The notes beneath the pieces are model-generated. The model made no database searches. It was not told where the DNA came from and saw nothing but the letters and a program-made list of their open reading frames with translations. The position numbers and the translations under genes are program-made. Positions 49,001 through 58,187 of a DNA stretch of 64,000 nt are shown here, piece by piece. The stretch is from Ligula intestinalis (Eukaryota > Platyhelminthes > Cestoda > Diphyllobothriidea > Diphyllobothriidae). How positions within the stretch are numbered: position 1 is the stretch's first letter; the number at the start of each line of letters is the position of its first letter. The stretch spans positions 43,035,650 through 43,099,649 of the forward strand of contig JAYGXS010000001.1 of the NCBI GenBank assembly GCA_036362985.1, in the 5' to 3' direction.

Positions 49001-51302
49001 ACTCACCGTCTTTAGAATTGTGTATTAGTTTCAGCGTCGCTACACACCGCCTTCAGTCTAGTCGGGGGGAGGAGGGTACTATAGCGGTCCGTGCCAGCAC
49101 CACTGTGCTGACCCACTTTTCTTTCGGCTGCCAAGGCTCGCAGTCGTGCGTGCCTGCTATCTACCTGGACGCTCTTGTCCGGGCTGCATGCTGACGCATC
49201 GCGCCTTCGCCTGCGATGCTTTGCATGTCCGCGCTGCCACCTCTCACTCAACGGTCGGATCGCAGCCTCGCTAGAGAATCCTTGAAACCAATCAGAGTGT
49301 AGCATTCCCTGCTTGGCTGTAGGATAGTCTCGGGATCCTGTTACCTTGTGCGCACAGACACAGGACACAACAGCTGGCGTTTCTCCTGCAAGCGGCTCTT
49401 TTCTGCAGAGCTCTTTGTTAACTCTTTACAGCACACTGTTCACCCTTAATAGTCTTAACTGACTTCTGACTTGGGCGAACCTTCTGCCGTCAACAAGCTC
49501 TCTGGCGGCAGGTCGTCTTGGGACGGAAAGTAATCTTCAATGCCCCTAGAATGTAGCCCTTATTGCATATTTGCGAACATGAGATGTAAGCCTTTCACTT
49601 TTTTGCAAAAACCTGGTCCTTTGTTCGGGTAGTAGGTACTGCCTGAAGCACGCGTAGATGTCCTGGGTAGCTCTTTCTACCATCACGCCTGAGCTCGCCT
49701 CCAGTAGTCCTGATCGTGTCTTGCCAAAGAACTTATCTGGTTGAATAACGAGAGTGTACGGCGAATGCCGTCGAAGTTTGCTATCACTATAAGTCAGTTA
49801 ACGCACCGCAATGTGGGGCACACTCCTGGCATGATATTCTTTTGTTATAAGGAACCATACTTTGTGTAAAACAGGGGACTGGCCCCATATTCGATTCAGC
49901 ATGCACAGTTCACTCTGTTTTGAGAAAATTCAATGAAAATAGTACCCTACAATTTTTACACGACTCGATTAATGGCGCCAGTTGGGATTTCAACTCGACA
50001 TTCTCCTGACTGCCTATCTTCGTCTTAGACTGCAATTACAGCTAGTTATTCGAGACACGACAGCGGTGTCTACTTACTCGCAGCACTCCAAACCAAATTA
50101 CCATGTGCCTCCTCTGAAACCTTTTGTCAGAACTTCAGTACAGTTTTCTGAGGGATATTAGTTACAGGACACTGAGTTGAATTTGTGCGGGTTGAAAATA
50201 CTTTTGAAGACGATGTAAATCCGTCTTTTACATAATGTTTGCAACTCCGTTAGGAATGCACAGAAGTGTTTACTATGAACAAAGCAATATTATCATCGAC
50301 TTGGGATCCGCCAATAGCTTACCTCTTACTGTTCCTGCTGACAGCAGCCATGAGCGGAGTATAATCCATCTGATCTGTGACTTCGACCTTGGCGTTACTG
50401 AAAGACGAACATATTTGTAAGGCTAGGTGCAAAAGGAAGGTTCTTGCTACATGCAGCAATAATCAGTCCGTCAGCCTGTTGAAACCTCTATCCATAGTAA
50501 ACATTTTGCCAGCTAGATTATTGACTCGGTCAGATCTACAGTTTCTTCACTGTACGTTATCTTGCATCATTGTAAGGGGAAAGGGGAAAAAGCTGATAGT
50601 GCAATTATGTAAACCGAAAGCCTGATTCAAGTAAATTGGACTAGTATACACGTGCCAGGTAGCGGGTACCTTAATGAGCTTCGGTAAAAATATTACGCCT
50701 AGTCTATTCTATAGTTAGGCCCACCTAGATAGGCAAGTAAGAACCTCCTGAGTTAATTAATACCTGAAGTCAAGAAGTAGAGAACCAATACTTCATTTAT
50801 CAGGTACCCTCTGTCAAAAGTAACAAAGCTTGCTACGAAATATTAAAAATTGCATTTTTACTTGTATTTTCCATCTTACCTTGTGCTTAAAATCCTCTGT
50901 ATAGTGTCCATATCCTCAAATTTTATAGCCTTGTGCAAATCAAACGCAGTGTCTGGCTCCTGTGGTGTCTCGAATACTTCGATGCTGCCGAAAGGGCCGA
51001 AATCTTTTTCCCACTTCAGTCGCAAACGCAACTCATATTCCGTTCCAGGTTCTAGTTCGTGGTACACACAGTAAGTTCCATTGCCACTAAATTTCGAGCA
51101 GCTTAACAAGAAGGAGGAGGACACCCTACAAGTAGATCTGCTCCCACTTGTTGCCATCCTTTTTCCGCAACGTGACTTCCATAAAACAGATAACATCCTC
51201 CTCAGCAAGTTCTTCAAGACACTCAAACCATTCTACTTTGACGGAATGAAAATCTGGAATTGAGATGACGGGGAAGGGTGGATAAAGGTCCTCCACGCGC
51301 AT
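40021..51302 (-). CDS. FANK1: FANK1 homologue: fibronectin type III plus ankyrin-repeat protein, 8 exons, complete
   Basis: Exons on the minus strand: 51302-51130, 51086-50880, 50397-50323, 48087-47943, 42486-42351, 42271-42090, 40161-40117, 40062-40021 (stop TGA at 40023-40021). Every junction is GT-AG and the phases (2,2,2,0,1,0,0) join into one 334-codon frame; human FANK1 is about 345 residues. Residues about 8-105 form a fibronectin type III domain ending in EPGTEYELRLRLKWEKDFG, followed by LHKAIKFEDMDTIQRIL and five clear ankyrin repeats between about 135 and 306 (TPLMAA, KTALMLSANKGFIDIVDILL, MTALFYAV, YTPLIRLA, QTPLIHCAFHRNHADLAKVL). The short lysine-rich tail ends SFKKKK. Domain order, repeat spacing and tail all match FANK1, which in mammals is a nuclear protein of spermatid development. 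The start is the first in-frame ATG; an upstream TAA closes that frame. Intron 1 is only 43 bases. Introns 4 and others carry transposon debris. Function in this worm is inferred from the family. Confidence 0.9.
40162..42089 (-). other. FANK1 intron 6, with telomere-like tract
   Basis: A tract at 40630-40815 has irregular CCCTAA-related units (CCTTAACCTTCAATG, AACCTTAAGCCTAACCTTGG). The remaining GC-rich part (41.0-41.4 kb) holds overlapping chance frames. The intron is bounded by AAG|GTATTT and CCCCTTGTAG. Confidence 0.6.
42665..43055 (+). repeat. Repeat family B, long plus-strand copy
   Basis: It is collinear with 27265-27690: CCACTGCCTCAAGGTCGGTG, GACCGACTTCCACTTGCACA, CCTCGGTTAACGCGGCATGG, AAAGCAGCTGTCACTTCT, GCCAGTAGCCACTGCTGCCT and CAATAAATTCCTCCCACGGG. 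It is followed about 350 bases later by a family A copy. Confidence 0.65.
43405..43540 (+). repeat. Repeat family A, plus-strand copy
   Basis: It reads GCCTATTCTCCATTCGTTCT, GTACGGAATAAATTCCTACT, TCCACTCCGGCCTCTCATGA, CCTAAGGAACCGGGCCTGAA, then GTTTAACTACTTAACGCCCT. It is among the clearest copies and was used as reference for the others. Confidence 0.65.
44413..44893. mobile_element. pogo/Tigger-like DNA transposon remnant (Tc1/mariner superfamily), TA target duplication
   Basis: The left end reads TA|CAGTAGTCGCCGGCTATTAAG and the right end is its near-perfect inverted copy (CTTAATAACCGGCGACTACTG|TA), 481 bases apart with TA on both sides. The subterminal regions hold further short copies of GGGCTTATTAGCC. 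On the minus strand the interior encodes FWCLEKDIKEHLRVKFPPKQ followed by LTLDRFF and a stop, resembling the C-terminal end (Q-x-TLD-x-F) of pogo/Tigger transposases, so this is probably an internal-deletion derivative that kept the last codons. The CAGTAG ends and TA duplication are typical of the group. It sits in FANK1 intron 4. Confidence 0.75.
45010..45110 (+). repeat. Repeat family B, partial copy
   Basis: The 5-prime block CTGACCTGCAGACACTTTAC, CGACTTCCATTCGGACACAT matches the other family B copies, then the similarity stops. Confidence 0.4.
45550..45930 (+). repeat. Repeat family C, plus-strand copy
   Basis: It shares in order GCACTCC/GCTCGCA-type blocks, GGACGCTCTTG, GGGATCCTGTAAGCTACGCG, CGTTTGTTTTCTGCAGAGCC, TTTATTAGCTCTTTTC and TTGACTTGTGATTTGGGGAA with 49085-49490. 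The minus frame at 45586-45816 is within it and not considered a gene. Confidence 0.55.
46424..47345 (-). pseudogene. RTE-like non-LTR retrotransposon fragment (reverse transcriptase and C-terminal domain)
   Basis: On the minus strand the pieces read RRLTDLNYAEDIA (the catalytic YADD region, here YAED, followed by an in-frame stop), SVGLFIDAGKTKVF, CQIEEVDSFKYLGARL, then after frame changes VFLFGCEGWAMHVEDEQK, LRRILRVEHTD-like sequence and ERRLRWFGHVLCRQPQELSA. This order is standard for flatworm RTE-type elements. Frames shift at least twice and the endonuclease is missing. It lies in FANK1 intron 4 on the same strand as the gene. Confidence 0.8.
48088..50322 (-). other. FANK1 intron 3, with repeats
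   Basis: It is bounded by AAGAG|GTAAGC and CAACTTTTAG. It contains telomere-like tracts at 48440-48478 and 48946-48994 (TTAAGGTTAGTG-type units) and a family C repeat copy at 49085-49490. A minus frame at 48622-48401 has SEYKYLGCTTE, faintly like the post-catalytic part of a non-LTR reverse transcriptase. Confidence 0.6.
49085..49490 (+). repeat. Repeat family C, plus-strand copy
   Basis: It is collinear with 45550-45930 (GGACGCTCTTGTC, TCGGGATCCTGTTACCTTGT, AGCGGCTCTTTTCTGCAGAG, CTGACTTCTGACTTGGGCGA). The 118-codon minus frame across it (49368-49012) is Arg/Ser-rich and taken as chance. Confidence 0.55.
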
Positions 51303-52784
51303 GACCCATGCGGAATGAGCGTACGGAATATCGATTTTGATTTAAAAGGTTGCGCGCTTAGGAGATAGCACACACAAAAATATGCATGGCCAAATTTTTG
51401 CATGGCTGTTAGTATTGCCATGAGCGTTCTTAGATAAATTGCCTAAACGGTCGTCTAAGATGTTACCTCTTTAAATTGACAAGGTCAATGTAGGGTTTAC
51501 TGGATGATTTTGAGGCCACACCTATGTCTAACAAAACTATTTAATCTAAAATAAATACACCCGACTAATGCGAACGAACTGCAGCCTGACAAAATGCAGG
51601 CTGATCGCGACAAAGGTCCCTTAGCTGAATAATCTGTGGTAATTGATATTGGTTCTAGTTCAGTTTTCCTTAAACCGCATAATAACAGTGTCTAGGCGAA
51701 CCTCAAGTGATCAAGTCTTATAAGATAAAGAATTTTTATGACATCTCTTCACCAGTCACTGAATAAACCCAGCGAAATGGCTTCGATACTTGACTATCTG
51801 CTTAGTTGCAGCAACGGTGCTTCTGATTATCAGGAACTTTACCTCTTATTATCCGGTTTTTGACCAAAATACTACGGGGTTCCCTTCTCGAAAACCTATT
51901 TAACCTTTGGCACTATGATATCCGTAGCGTTCTCAATATAAACATGCCTCATCAATTCCCAGCGTCGAGCCTGAAAGACCACAGAAACGTGACGAAAGAT
52001 GGATCCCTGAAAAAACCATACTATCTTATTGAAGGTCAAAGACCGTCTGCACGCGCCACACACGAACGGAGCTTCAATTCTGCATGACCTAGCTTCCGCA
52101 AATTAGAATGCCGTAAATTATACACCAGGAGAGAAGCACTACACGCAGTCTTTCAGCCCTTAGAAGACTGAAGCCAGGCTTCGAGGGAGGACGATGGTTT
52201 CTGACCTCAGACAACCGTGCAGGTTGAATGAACCCCATCGTGGTCCGATCACCAGCTCTGAGTAGGATCAATTTATCGTGTCAGGCAATAACCCTCTAAA
52301 ACACGACTTCTAGTTCGTACTGATAGCCTGAAAGATTTTTGGTTCACTAGTGGTGAGGCAACAAACCACTGATTACCAGTTGAATCGACTAAATGCTGTC
52401 GTCCATCTAGCTTCCCCCGTCCAAGCCAAATCTGAGCATGGCGACCGCCTTCGAAGCCTTGTAGTGTAGCTGCAGCCCGACGCCCTCCTTACTCGTGACG
52501 AAACAGACGAGGTCACTGAGGACACAGGACCTCGAGTGAAGGCAGTTTTCGGCGGGTCTCAGACAAGACGCAATCGTGCGCACCTTAACTCACGTCCTTA
52601 CCTCAATCCACAATGGCTTGACTTCAATCCGTCCAATGATATTCCCGGGTTAGTGAACTAGCCTCATTTTGTGGGTTGGCCTCAATCCATGTGGGCACAA
52701 ACCACAAAGTTGTGTCTGGCCCTAGACATCACTTCGGATCTAGCACTCCTCGCGGCTGGATGTGCGCTCCGACGGTCAAAATCT
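51303..52784. other. Region upstream of FANK1; no gene recognised
   Basis: It should contain the FANK1 promoter and any 5-prime untranslated exon, but no core promoter element could be assigned by eye. Confidence 0.35.
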
Positions 52785-52935
52785 CATAACTATTATCCAG
52801 CCCTTCTGTGCAGAATAAACTATTCCTATCACTCTGGTCTTCCCATGACTTCGCTCCTCGCCTAAAGAACCGAGCCTGAGATCACAGCCTTTATGGTTAA
52901 CCTGATTAGCCTTAACACTACGCGATAGGCTTGTA
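52785..52935 (+). repeat. Repeat family A, plus-strand copy
   Basis: It reads CCCTTCTGTGCAGAATAAAC, TATTCCTATCACTCTGGTCT, CTAAAGAACCGAGCCTGAGA, then TTAACCTGATTAGCCTTAAC and GCGATAGGC. Confidence 0.6.
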
Positions 52936-53236
52936 TCGTATGAACTCGAATATCACAGAATCACTGTCAGTGATCATCGCCCTAAAGAATGGTCGAGCTA
53001 TACCAGCAGTTGGCAACCTCCCAAGCCGCAAGTATTAGCAATTCTTGCTAGTTTCGTGGCGTCTAGGCAATTTTGAGAAGACAGGAATACATTTTATTAT
53101 GAGAGTATAATTTCATAATTTTCAGCAAAAACATCTTCCATGATACAAAATAACAGATTAAGAGTTGGTTGAGAGAGTAAATGGGTGTACACAAAACTAG
53201 AAAACAATCATCCGCAATATTCAAGTGTCAACTTCG

Positions 53237-53464
53237 TTATTTGTGGCCTCTTTGCGTGCAGCCTATCTTGCCAGATATAATGACACTGCACGTTGAGAGG
53301 CCGATGTGTAGCGAGGGACAAGTCTGAAGCCACGGCGCGGGGGACTGGAGATAAACTGCAGCAATTAGCTCGGAATGAAGTAGATGGATAACATCATTCA
53401 AGATGTGATCAGTAAATGACTCGGCAGCTGTACACTGTTCTCGTATTATTATTTCCATCAAAAA
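53237..53464 (-). CDS. Putative terminal exon of an unknown gene upstream of FANK1
   Basis: An acceptor-like TTTTTAGTAG precedes a frame open for 75 codons to a stop. The peptide (FLMEIIIREQCTAAESFTDH, then ILNDVIHLLHSELIAAVYLQ) has an amphipathic, protein-like composition that is rare among chance frames here. An ATG at 53458-53456 could alternatively start a small protein. No donor follows, so it would be a last exon. It lies about 2 kb upstream of the FANK1 start codon on the same strand. No family is recognised. Confidence 0.25.
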   Translation of the reverse strand, partial: FLMEIIIREQCTAAESFTDHILNDVIHLLHSELIAAVYLQSPAPWLQTCPSLHIGLSTCSVIISGKIGCTQRGHK

Positions 53465-54919
53465 CTACTAAAAACAATCATCAGCTAAAGGTGCCATAGG
53501 GACGCGGTTTGAAGGGAACATCTGTGCTTTAGACAAAACAGACCAGTAAAAAGAATGATAAGGAGAATTCAGACATATATACACTCCAGCTCAGGCGATG
53601 ACGTGTATGATATGACCGTAGTCGATGAATGTAAGTAGTAGGTTGGCAAATTTGATTGATATTTTCAATGTGGTGTAGGCTTTTGAATCTCAGCCGCCAG
53701 TCTCCATGCTCCTCTTTCACTAAGGCAGTTCCTCAACTGGTTAGCAAGTTGTATTTAAGTGCTAACCAAAGAAGGTGTTTTCGAATCCACGTTTTCTTCT
53801 AACAAACTGTCGTTAGATTTTTAACAAAACTCTCAATATGGAAGTTCTTCTGGTAGGAAAGGAACACAATAAAACCAAAGTAATCTGTCTCAGGAGACGT
53901 ACCTGAATGGTGATATTGATTCGCAGCTATCTACTCCTCCGTTCCTCGACCACTTTCGAAAAGATAAAAAACTTCCATTATGCAGCAAAGGTGGAGGGGT
54001 TGCTAGTTTTGCATACCAGAATTAGTGTGGAAACTGCAGGTCCTCATTAGAATACTTTGGTCACTTGGTAGACGTTATTGCTGCTATATACAAGCCCGTT
54101 TGTTAGGTTTTAAAGGCATTATATTTTTGTACCTGTGCAGGTATTTCAGTCTAATATTTCCGCTTTGAGAAACTAGTTGGTGATTCCTGCGGTCATTTTT
54201 TATATTTCAGCCTACCCTTAAAAATAATGTAGGACCACAAACCAGCCCCGTTTGAAGGTACTTTTGGCTGTTGAGTTTGTAGGAGCCAAAACTGACCCCT
54301 ATGTTTGCTATGGATTTTGAAGTGCGCCAACACTCAATGTTAGTAACCATGATCAACATCGGTCTGGAGGCTGATCCAGGGAGTCATCAACCCGAAGGAT
54401 TGGAAAGGAGGGTAAAAGAACCCCGATACCCGCTTTAGTACTGACGCGACAGTTATGTGTTTCATTTTCTCTAATTTTAATAAACGTTTTTTTCGGTAAA
54501 CCTTTCTTGGCGACTTGTGTGTTGAATATTCGACCGACAGTAGCAAGTTTCCACGGCATCCCAGGCGACCGGCCAAGTTGCTCATCAGAGCGAAGACTTT
54601 TCTGAAGGATTGAATATCGCTTGTGCTTATAAAACCAGCCCAGAGAGAAAAGATAGATACAGCTCGCAAATTAAACTGGTGGTAGCGCCGTCTACGGACC
54701 CACCTACAACTCATACTAACCCCACACCCTCCTTTTGTCCGCCCGTGATTTTCACAACTGGCTCGAACTCTTACGATTTCATTTAGACGACGTCATTCCC
54801 GCTCAAAGAGGCCGTATATTTATCAACATCTCACAGATGACCAGCTGTATAAAGTGCCGAAATTCGACTTGACTGTGGCCACCCTATTTGATTTTCCTTG
54901 TGATTAATTCCTTAGATTA
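53465..54919. other. Mostly unassigned; a tRNA-like segment at 53720-53795
   Basis: At 53720-53795 a box A-like TTCCTCAACTGGTTAGCA and box B-like TTTTCGAATCCACG are spaced as in tRNAs, but the anticodon stem does not pair. A 124-codon minus frame (54714-54340) is Arg/Ser-rich and overlaps a CTGATGAGC...GGAAAC motif (near 54592-54545); it is not supported as a gene. Confidence 0.3.
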
Positions 54920-54924
54920 TTCCA

Positions 54925-56361
54925 ACCCCCTCTAGAAGTCGAAGACGCCATCCATCAGATTCTCCACCATCGTCGGAGGCCAGAAGAGGCCCCTGTTCAA
55001 GAGTCTGTCAACGCAGTTTATGCTAGTGCGGAAACCCTGCACCACTGGGCCGTGGCCCAGAGCACCGACCCAGACACCGCTGTTATCTACGATCACTTGG
55101 CCCGCGGTCTTCACCGCCCAACTCTCAGTTACTTACGCGGTTCATCTGAAGCGGCCTACGCCATTCGTAGCCTTTGGCCCCATCTTTACGTTGAGAATGA
55201 TATTTTACTCATTCGCGACGAAGATACTCGTGACACGCGGGTCGTCGTTCCAGGCAGCCTGGTTCGCAGGGTATTGTCGGATCTCCATAGCGAATAAGGC
55301 CACGTCGGCCGCAATAAAACCGAAGCCGCAGCTCGGCAACGCCTTTGGTGGCCCCAACTCTGACGCCAGGTCTCTACTTTCTGCAATACCTGTGCTACTT
55401 GCGCCTCCATGAAATCCCCCAATCAAAACCCAAGAGCCCCATTACAACCTGTGACTACTAGCTTTCCCTTTGAACGCATTGGACTAGACATCGTAGGGCC
55501 ATTTCCATTCACCCATGTTCACCGCTACATCCTAGTCATGGTTTATTACTTTACCAAATGGGCTGAAGCTGCCCCTCTCTGTCGGCGGGATGCTGCTTCC
55601 GTGACCACAGCCCTTTTCAACTATTGGATCGGCCGCTTTGGCGTTCCCTTGTCTCTACACTCCGACTGTGGGGCTAACTTCGAGAGCCAACTATTACATG
55701 AGGTGTGTGAGATGTTGGATATTTACAAGACCAGAACGACGCCGTGGCACCTAGAAGGTAACGGCCAGGTCGAACGAACCAACTGTACTCTCATCCAACT
55801 TCTGAAAACCTTCGTGAGCGGACCTAACCAGAAGGTCTGGGACGAACGACTCCCTTTTACTATGATGACTTACCACGCTGCGGAACGCGCATCAACCGGA
55901 TATGCCCATTCTTTATGCTTACAGGGCGTCCCTTTCGGTTACCACTTGATTCCCGTTTACCGACTAACCTCCCCCCTCAATACACTTCAAGTTCATATGT
56001 GTGGGAACTACAGGAACTTCTTCGGTCTACCCATAACATGGCGCGACATCACTTGGGCGCGGCGGCAGACCGGCAAACATGATATTTCGATAGGCAGGTG
56101 AACGGCACCCCCTTCCAACGGGGCGATTCGGTGTAGCATGAGCGACAAGTTTCGCCCCTGGGTTCGTCAGCCAAGTTTCATCACTCTCGGGAAGGTCCCT
56201 TTGTGATCGTGGCGGCTCACAAACCTACCACCTATGTACTGCACGAGGTCCTTGACCCTGACGACCAAACCTTCACCGCCCACTTTGAAAAGCTTAAGCT
56301 TTACCGTGCGCACACACCCAACGCCACAGAATCTAACCTTCCTATATTACCCCCATATTGA
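54925..56361 (+). pseudogene. Ty3/gypsy LTR retrotransposon, integrase part of pol
   Basis: The frame reads through a zinc-binding HHCC region (HSE-stop-GHVGRNKTEAAARQRLWWPQ, then FCNTCATCASMKSPN) into the integrase core with the three acidic residues in context: GLDIVGPFPF, LHSDCGANFES and WHLEGNGQVERTN. Past a frameshift near 56090 it continues with REGPFVIVAAHKPTTYVLHE and AHFEKLKLYRAHTP, the GPF-type C-terminal module of chromovirus-like and related gypsy elements. Two in-frame stops (TAA 55295-55297 and a TGA after WWPQL) and the frameshift mark it as dead. Protease, reverse transcriptase and RNase H are not found upstream on this strand. Confidence 0.88.
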
Positions 56362-56432
56362 GTCCCACAACCAGTTAGGGATGAGAGTGTGAAGACTATG
56401 CCGTCAGTGAGCCCTGCGGACAGGGCTCCGTC

Positions 56433-56446
56433 TGAGGAGGGGAGTG
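56433..56446 (+). other. Polypurine tract
   Basis: GAGGAGGGGAG lies immediately before a TGTAAC sequence and after the end of the integrase reading frame, the standard position of the plus-strand primer of an LTR retrotransposon. Confidence 0.55.
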
Positions 56447-56760
56447 TGTAACGGCGAGCATTCAAATCCGGGGTGACTCAGGAAGGGGGCTGTTTTGATG
56501 CGATTGATCAAAGTGTGTATTTTTATTCCGCTTCAGGCGAGGAAGCCGCGGAATCGACACAAGAAGTGAAAATAGTGCCAGAGAAGCCTGCAGATTGAAG
56601 TAATCCCTCCCGACGACGCATTTATTCTCTACCACCCCTTGTTGACATTCGCCACTTTTGTTCCACACTCAAAAAGTATTATTTCACTGTGTTTCGAAAA
56701 AATGGGGCGCTTTCGCAGGAAAGGAGGTAACCCCTGTCCGGATGAAAAATGAAATTCGAT
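56447..56760 (+). repeat. LTR-like segment of the gypsy element (right end uncertain)
   Basis: It begins TGTAACGGCGAGC after the polypurine tract and lies between the integrase of one copy and gag sequence, as expected of an LTR shared by or between adjacent copies. No second copy was located in the window, so the right boundary is approximate. Confidence 0.45.
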
Positions 56761-56802
56761 TTTAAATATGGCAATAGCAGCTCGTTTTTGCTATTAGGGT
56801 AA

Positions 56803-57248
56803 TAAGCGTTTGCCTAATAATTATTTTGTTCCAAAACAAGTTCCAGGGAAATCCACCTCAGCCTTTGACGAGATAGATACCATTTTAGGGAGTATATACA
56901 GAGAAGCACCTCCAGCCGATCCGGAGCCGCTGATTTCCGTTCCCGTCAGTCGGAGGTTACCAGGCTTTCCTAGCTTGGAAGTTACATTGGTGACAACCGG
57001 TGGCGGCCCGTTCTCCCCTCCGTTATCCTACACCAGCCCTCCTTCGCCCCTCCCATTTCCTTACGGCCACGCCCCATGCCCCAAACCCACTTCTGCCCCC
57101 CCCTTTTCCAATCTTCAAAATCGGCCAGAACTTTCGACAATGGCTCGTCCGTTTGGACATTTTCTTGGCCGATATTCCTTCTGTTGAGCATACCCGTTAT
57201 GCTCTCATCTTCCTTGCCCCTGACGCCTGCGAACTGGCAAGCGAGTGA
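56803..57248 (+). pseudogene. Ty3/gypsy gag fragment
   Basis: The frame VPGKSTSAFDEIDTILGSIY leads through a proline-rich stretch and, after a frame change near the C-run at about 57098-57106, into FRQWLVRLDIFLADIPSVEH and RYALIFLAPDACELASE, which resembles the start of a gypsy gag capsid domain. It breaks off at a TGA. The first 200 bases recur at 57988-58187. Confidence 0.6.
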
Positions 57249-57545
57249 AACGATCTGCTGTAGACTATCCAAAACAAGAGAAGGAATGGGCGGTTTACAG
57301 GGTTGGTTACGGCCGGAATGACGTGCCTGGGTGCCGAAGACTGCACAGTATTGACAACCGGGATTATGGTTTGGAAAGCGGATGGGTAGTGTTGGTTTCC
57401 TCGAGGAGATGCGGTTGTCGGACGGACGAATGGACGTACTAAGAGCCAGAATCGGAGTGTCGGAGGGACGAGAGTTAGCCGGAGGAGGAGATGGGATGAA
57501 CCAAAAAATCGTTAAACTGATGGCAATGTTGGATGGCCTTGGGAA
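57249..57545. other. No gene recognised; between gypsy fragments
   Basis: Purine-rich plus-strand sequence without a recognisable frame. It may be antisense pol sequence too diverged to read, continuing from the reverse transcriptase fragment. Confidence 0.35.
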
Positions 57546-57548
57546 GGT

Positions 57549-57791
57549 CAGCTAAGGATTGAATCAAAAATGATTGGTGATCGTAGAGAACCACCGGGTG
57601 TTCCCGAGAGAATCTAGGGTGTCATCCAGCCGGGGAACTGGGAACGAAGCACGCACATTGATGGCGTTAAGATATCGGTAGTCTATGCACAACTGGAGCG
57701 CCCCGTCCTTTTTAGGAACGAAGGTGATAGGTGAGGCCCAAAAGAACTATGAGGATTGGATTATCTTAGTTTGCAGCAGCTCGTCTAGGCG
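57549..57791 (-). pseudogene. Ty3/gypsy reverse transcriptase fragment, antisense to flanking gag and integrase
   Basis: On the minus strand the frame reads WASPITFVPKKDGALQLCID, then YRYLNAINVRASFPVPRLDD and TLDSLGNTRWFST, the fingers/palm start of gypsy reverse transcriptase. A TAG interrupts it just before the WASP motif and a TGA ends it. Its orientation is opposite to the neighbouring gag and integrase, so the locus was inverted or formed by nested insertion. Confidence 0.82.
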
Positions 57792-57987
57792 CTTACCTAC
57801 TTAGTTCCGATAACTGACATGAATTAATGGTTGCTCCGGTCGTAAAGTTCATTTTTGGTTTTTCAGGACCATAATCGCGCGGTTTCCGTGACGTCTCCCT
57901 CCCCGGTTCTACATTTGGTAAGTTCTTCCGTTTTCACTACAATTTATTCACTACGTGTTCATCGTTACTCTAAACATTTTCTAATTA

Positions 57988-58187
57988 ACGTTCGCCGAAT
58001 CATTATTTTGTCTCAAACCAATCATGAACCAATTTCCAGGGGAATCTACCTCACCCTGTGATGAGATGGATACCCTTTTAGGGAGTATATCCAGAGAAGC
58101 ACATCCAGAAGATCCAGAGCCGTTAATTCCTGTTCCAGTCAATTGGAGTTTCCCAGGCTTTCCCAGTTCGGACGCTACAACACTACT
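57988..58187 (+). pseudogene. Second copy of gypsy gag start
   Basis: NQFPGESTSPCDEMDTLL, GSISREAHPEDPEPLIPVPV matches the gag start at 56803-56995 (KQVPGKSTSAFDEIDTIL, GSIYREAPPADPEPLISVPV) in direct orientation. It ends abruptly at the Penelope fragment. Confidence 0.65.

Noticed and set aside
54340..54714. 124-codon minus frame and hammerhead-like CTGATGAGC...GGAAAC
   Set aside because: The frame is Arg/Ser-rich with no family, and the motif spacing (over 30 bases) is too long to call with the others.
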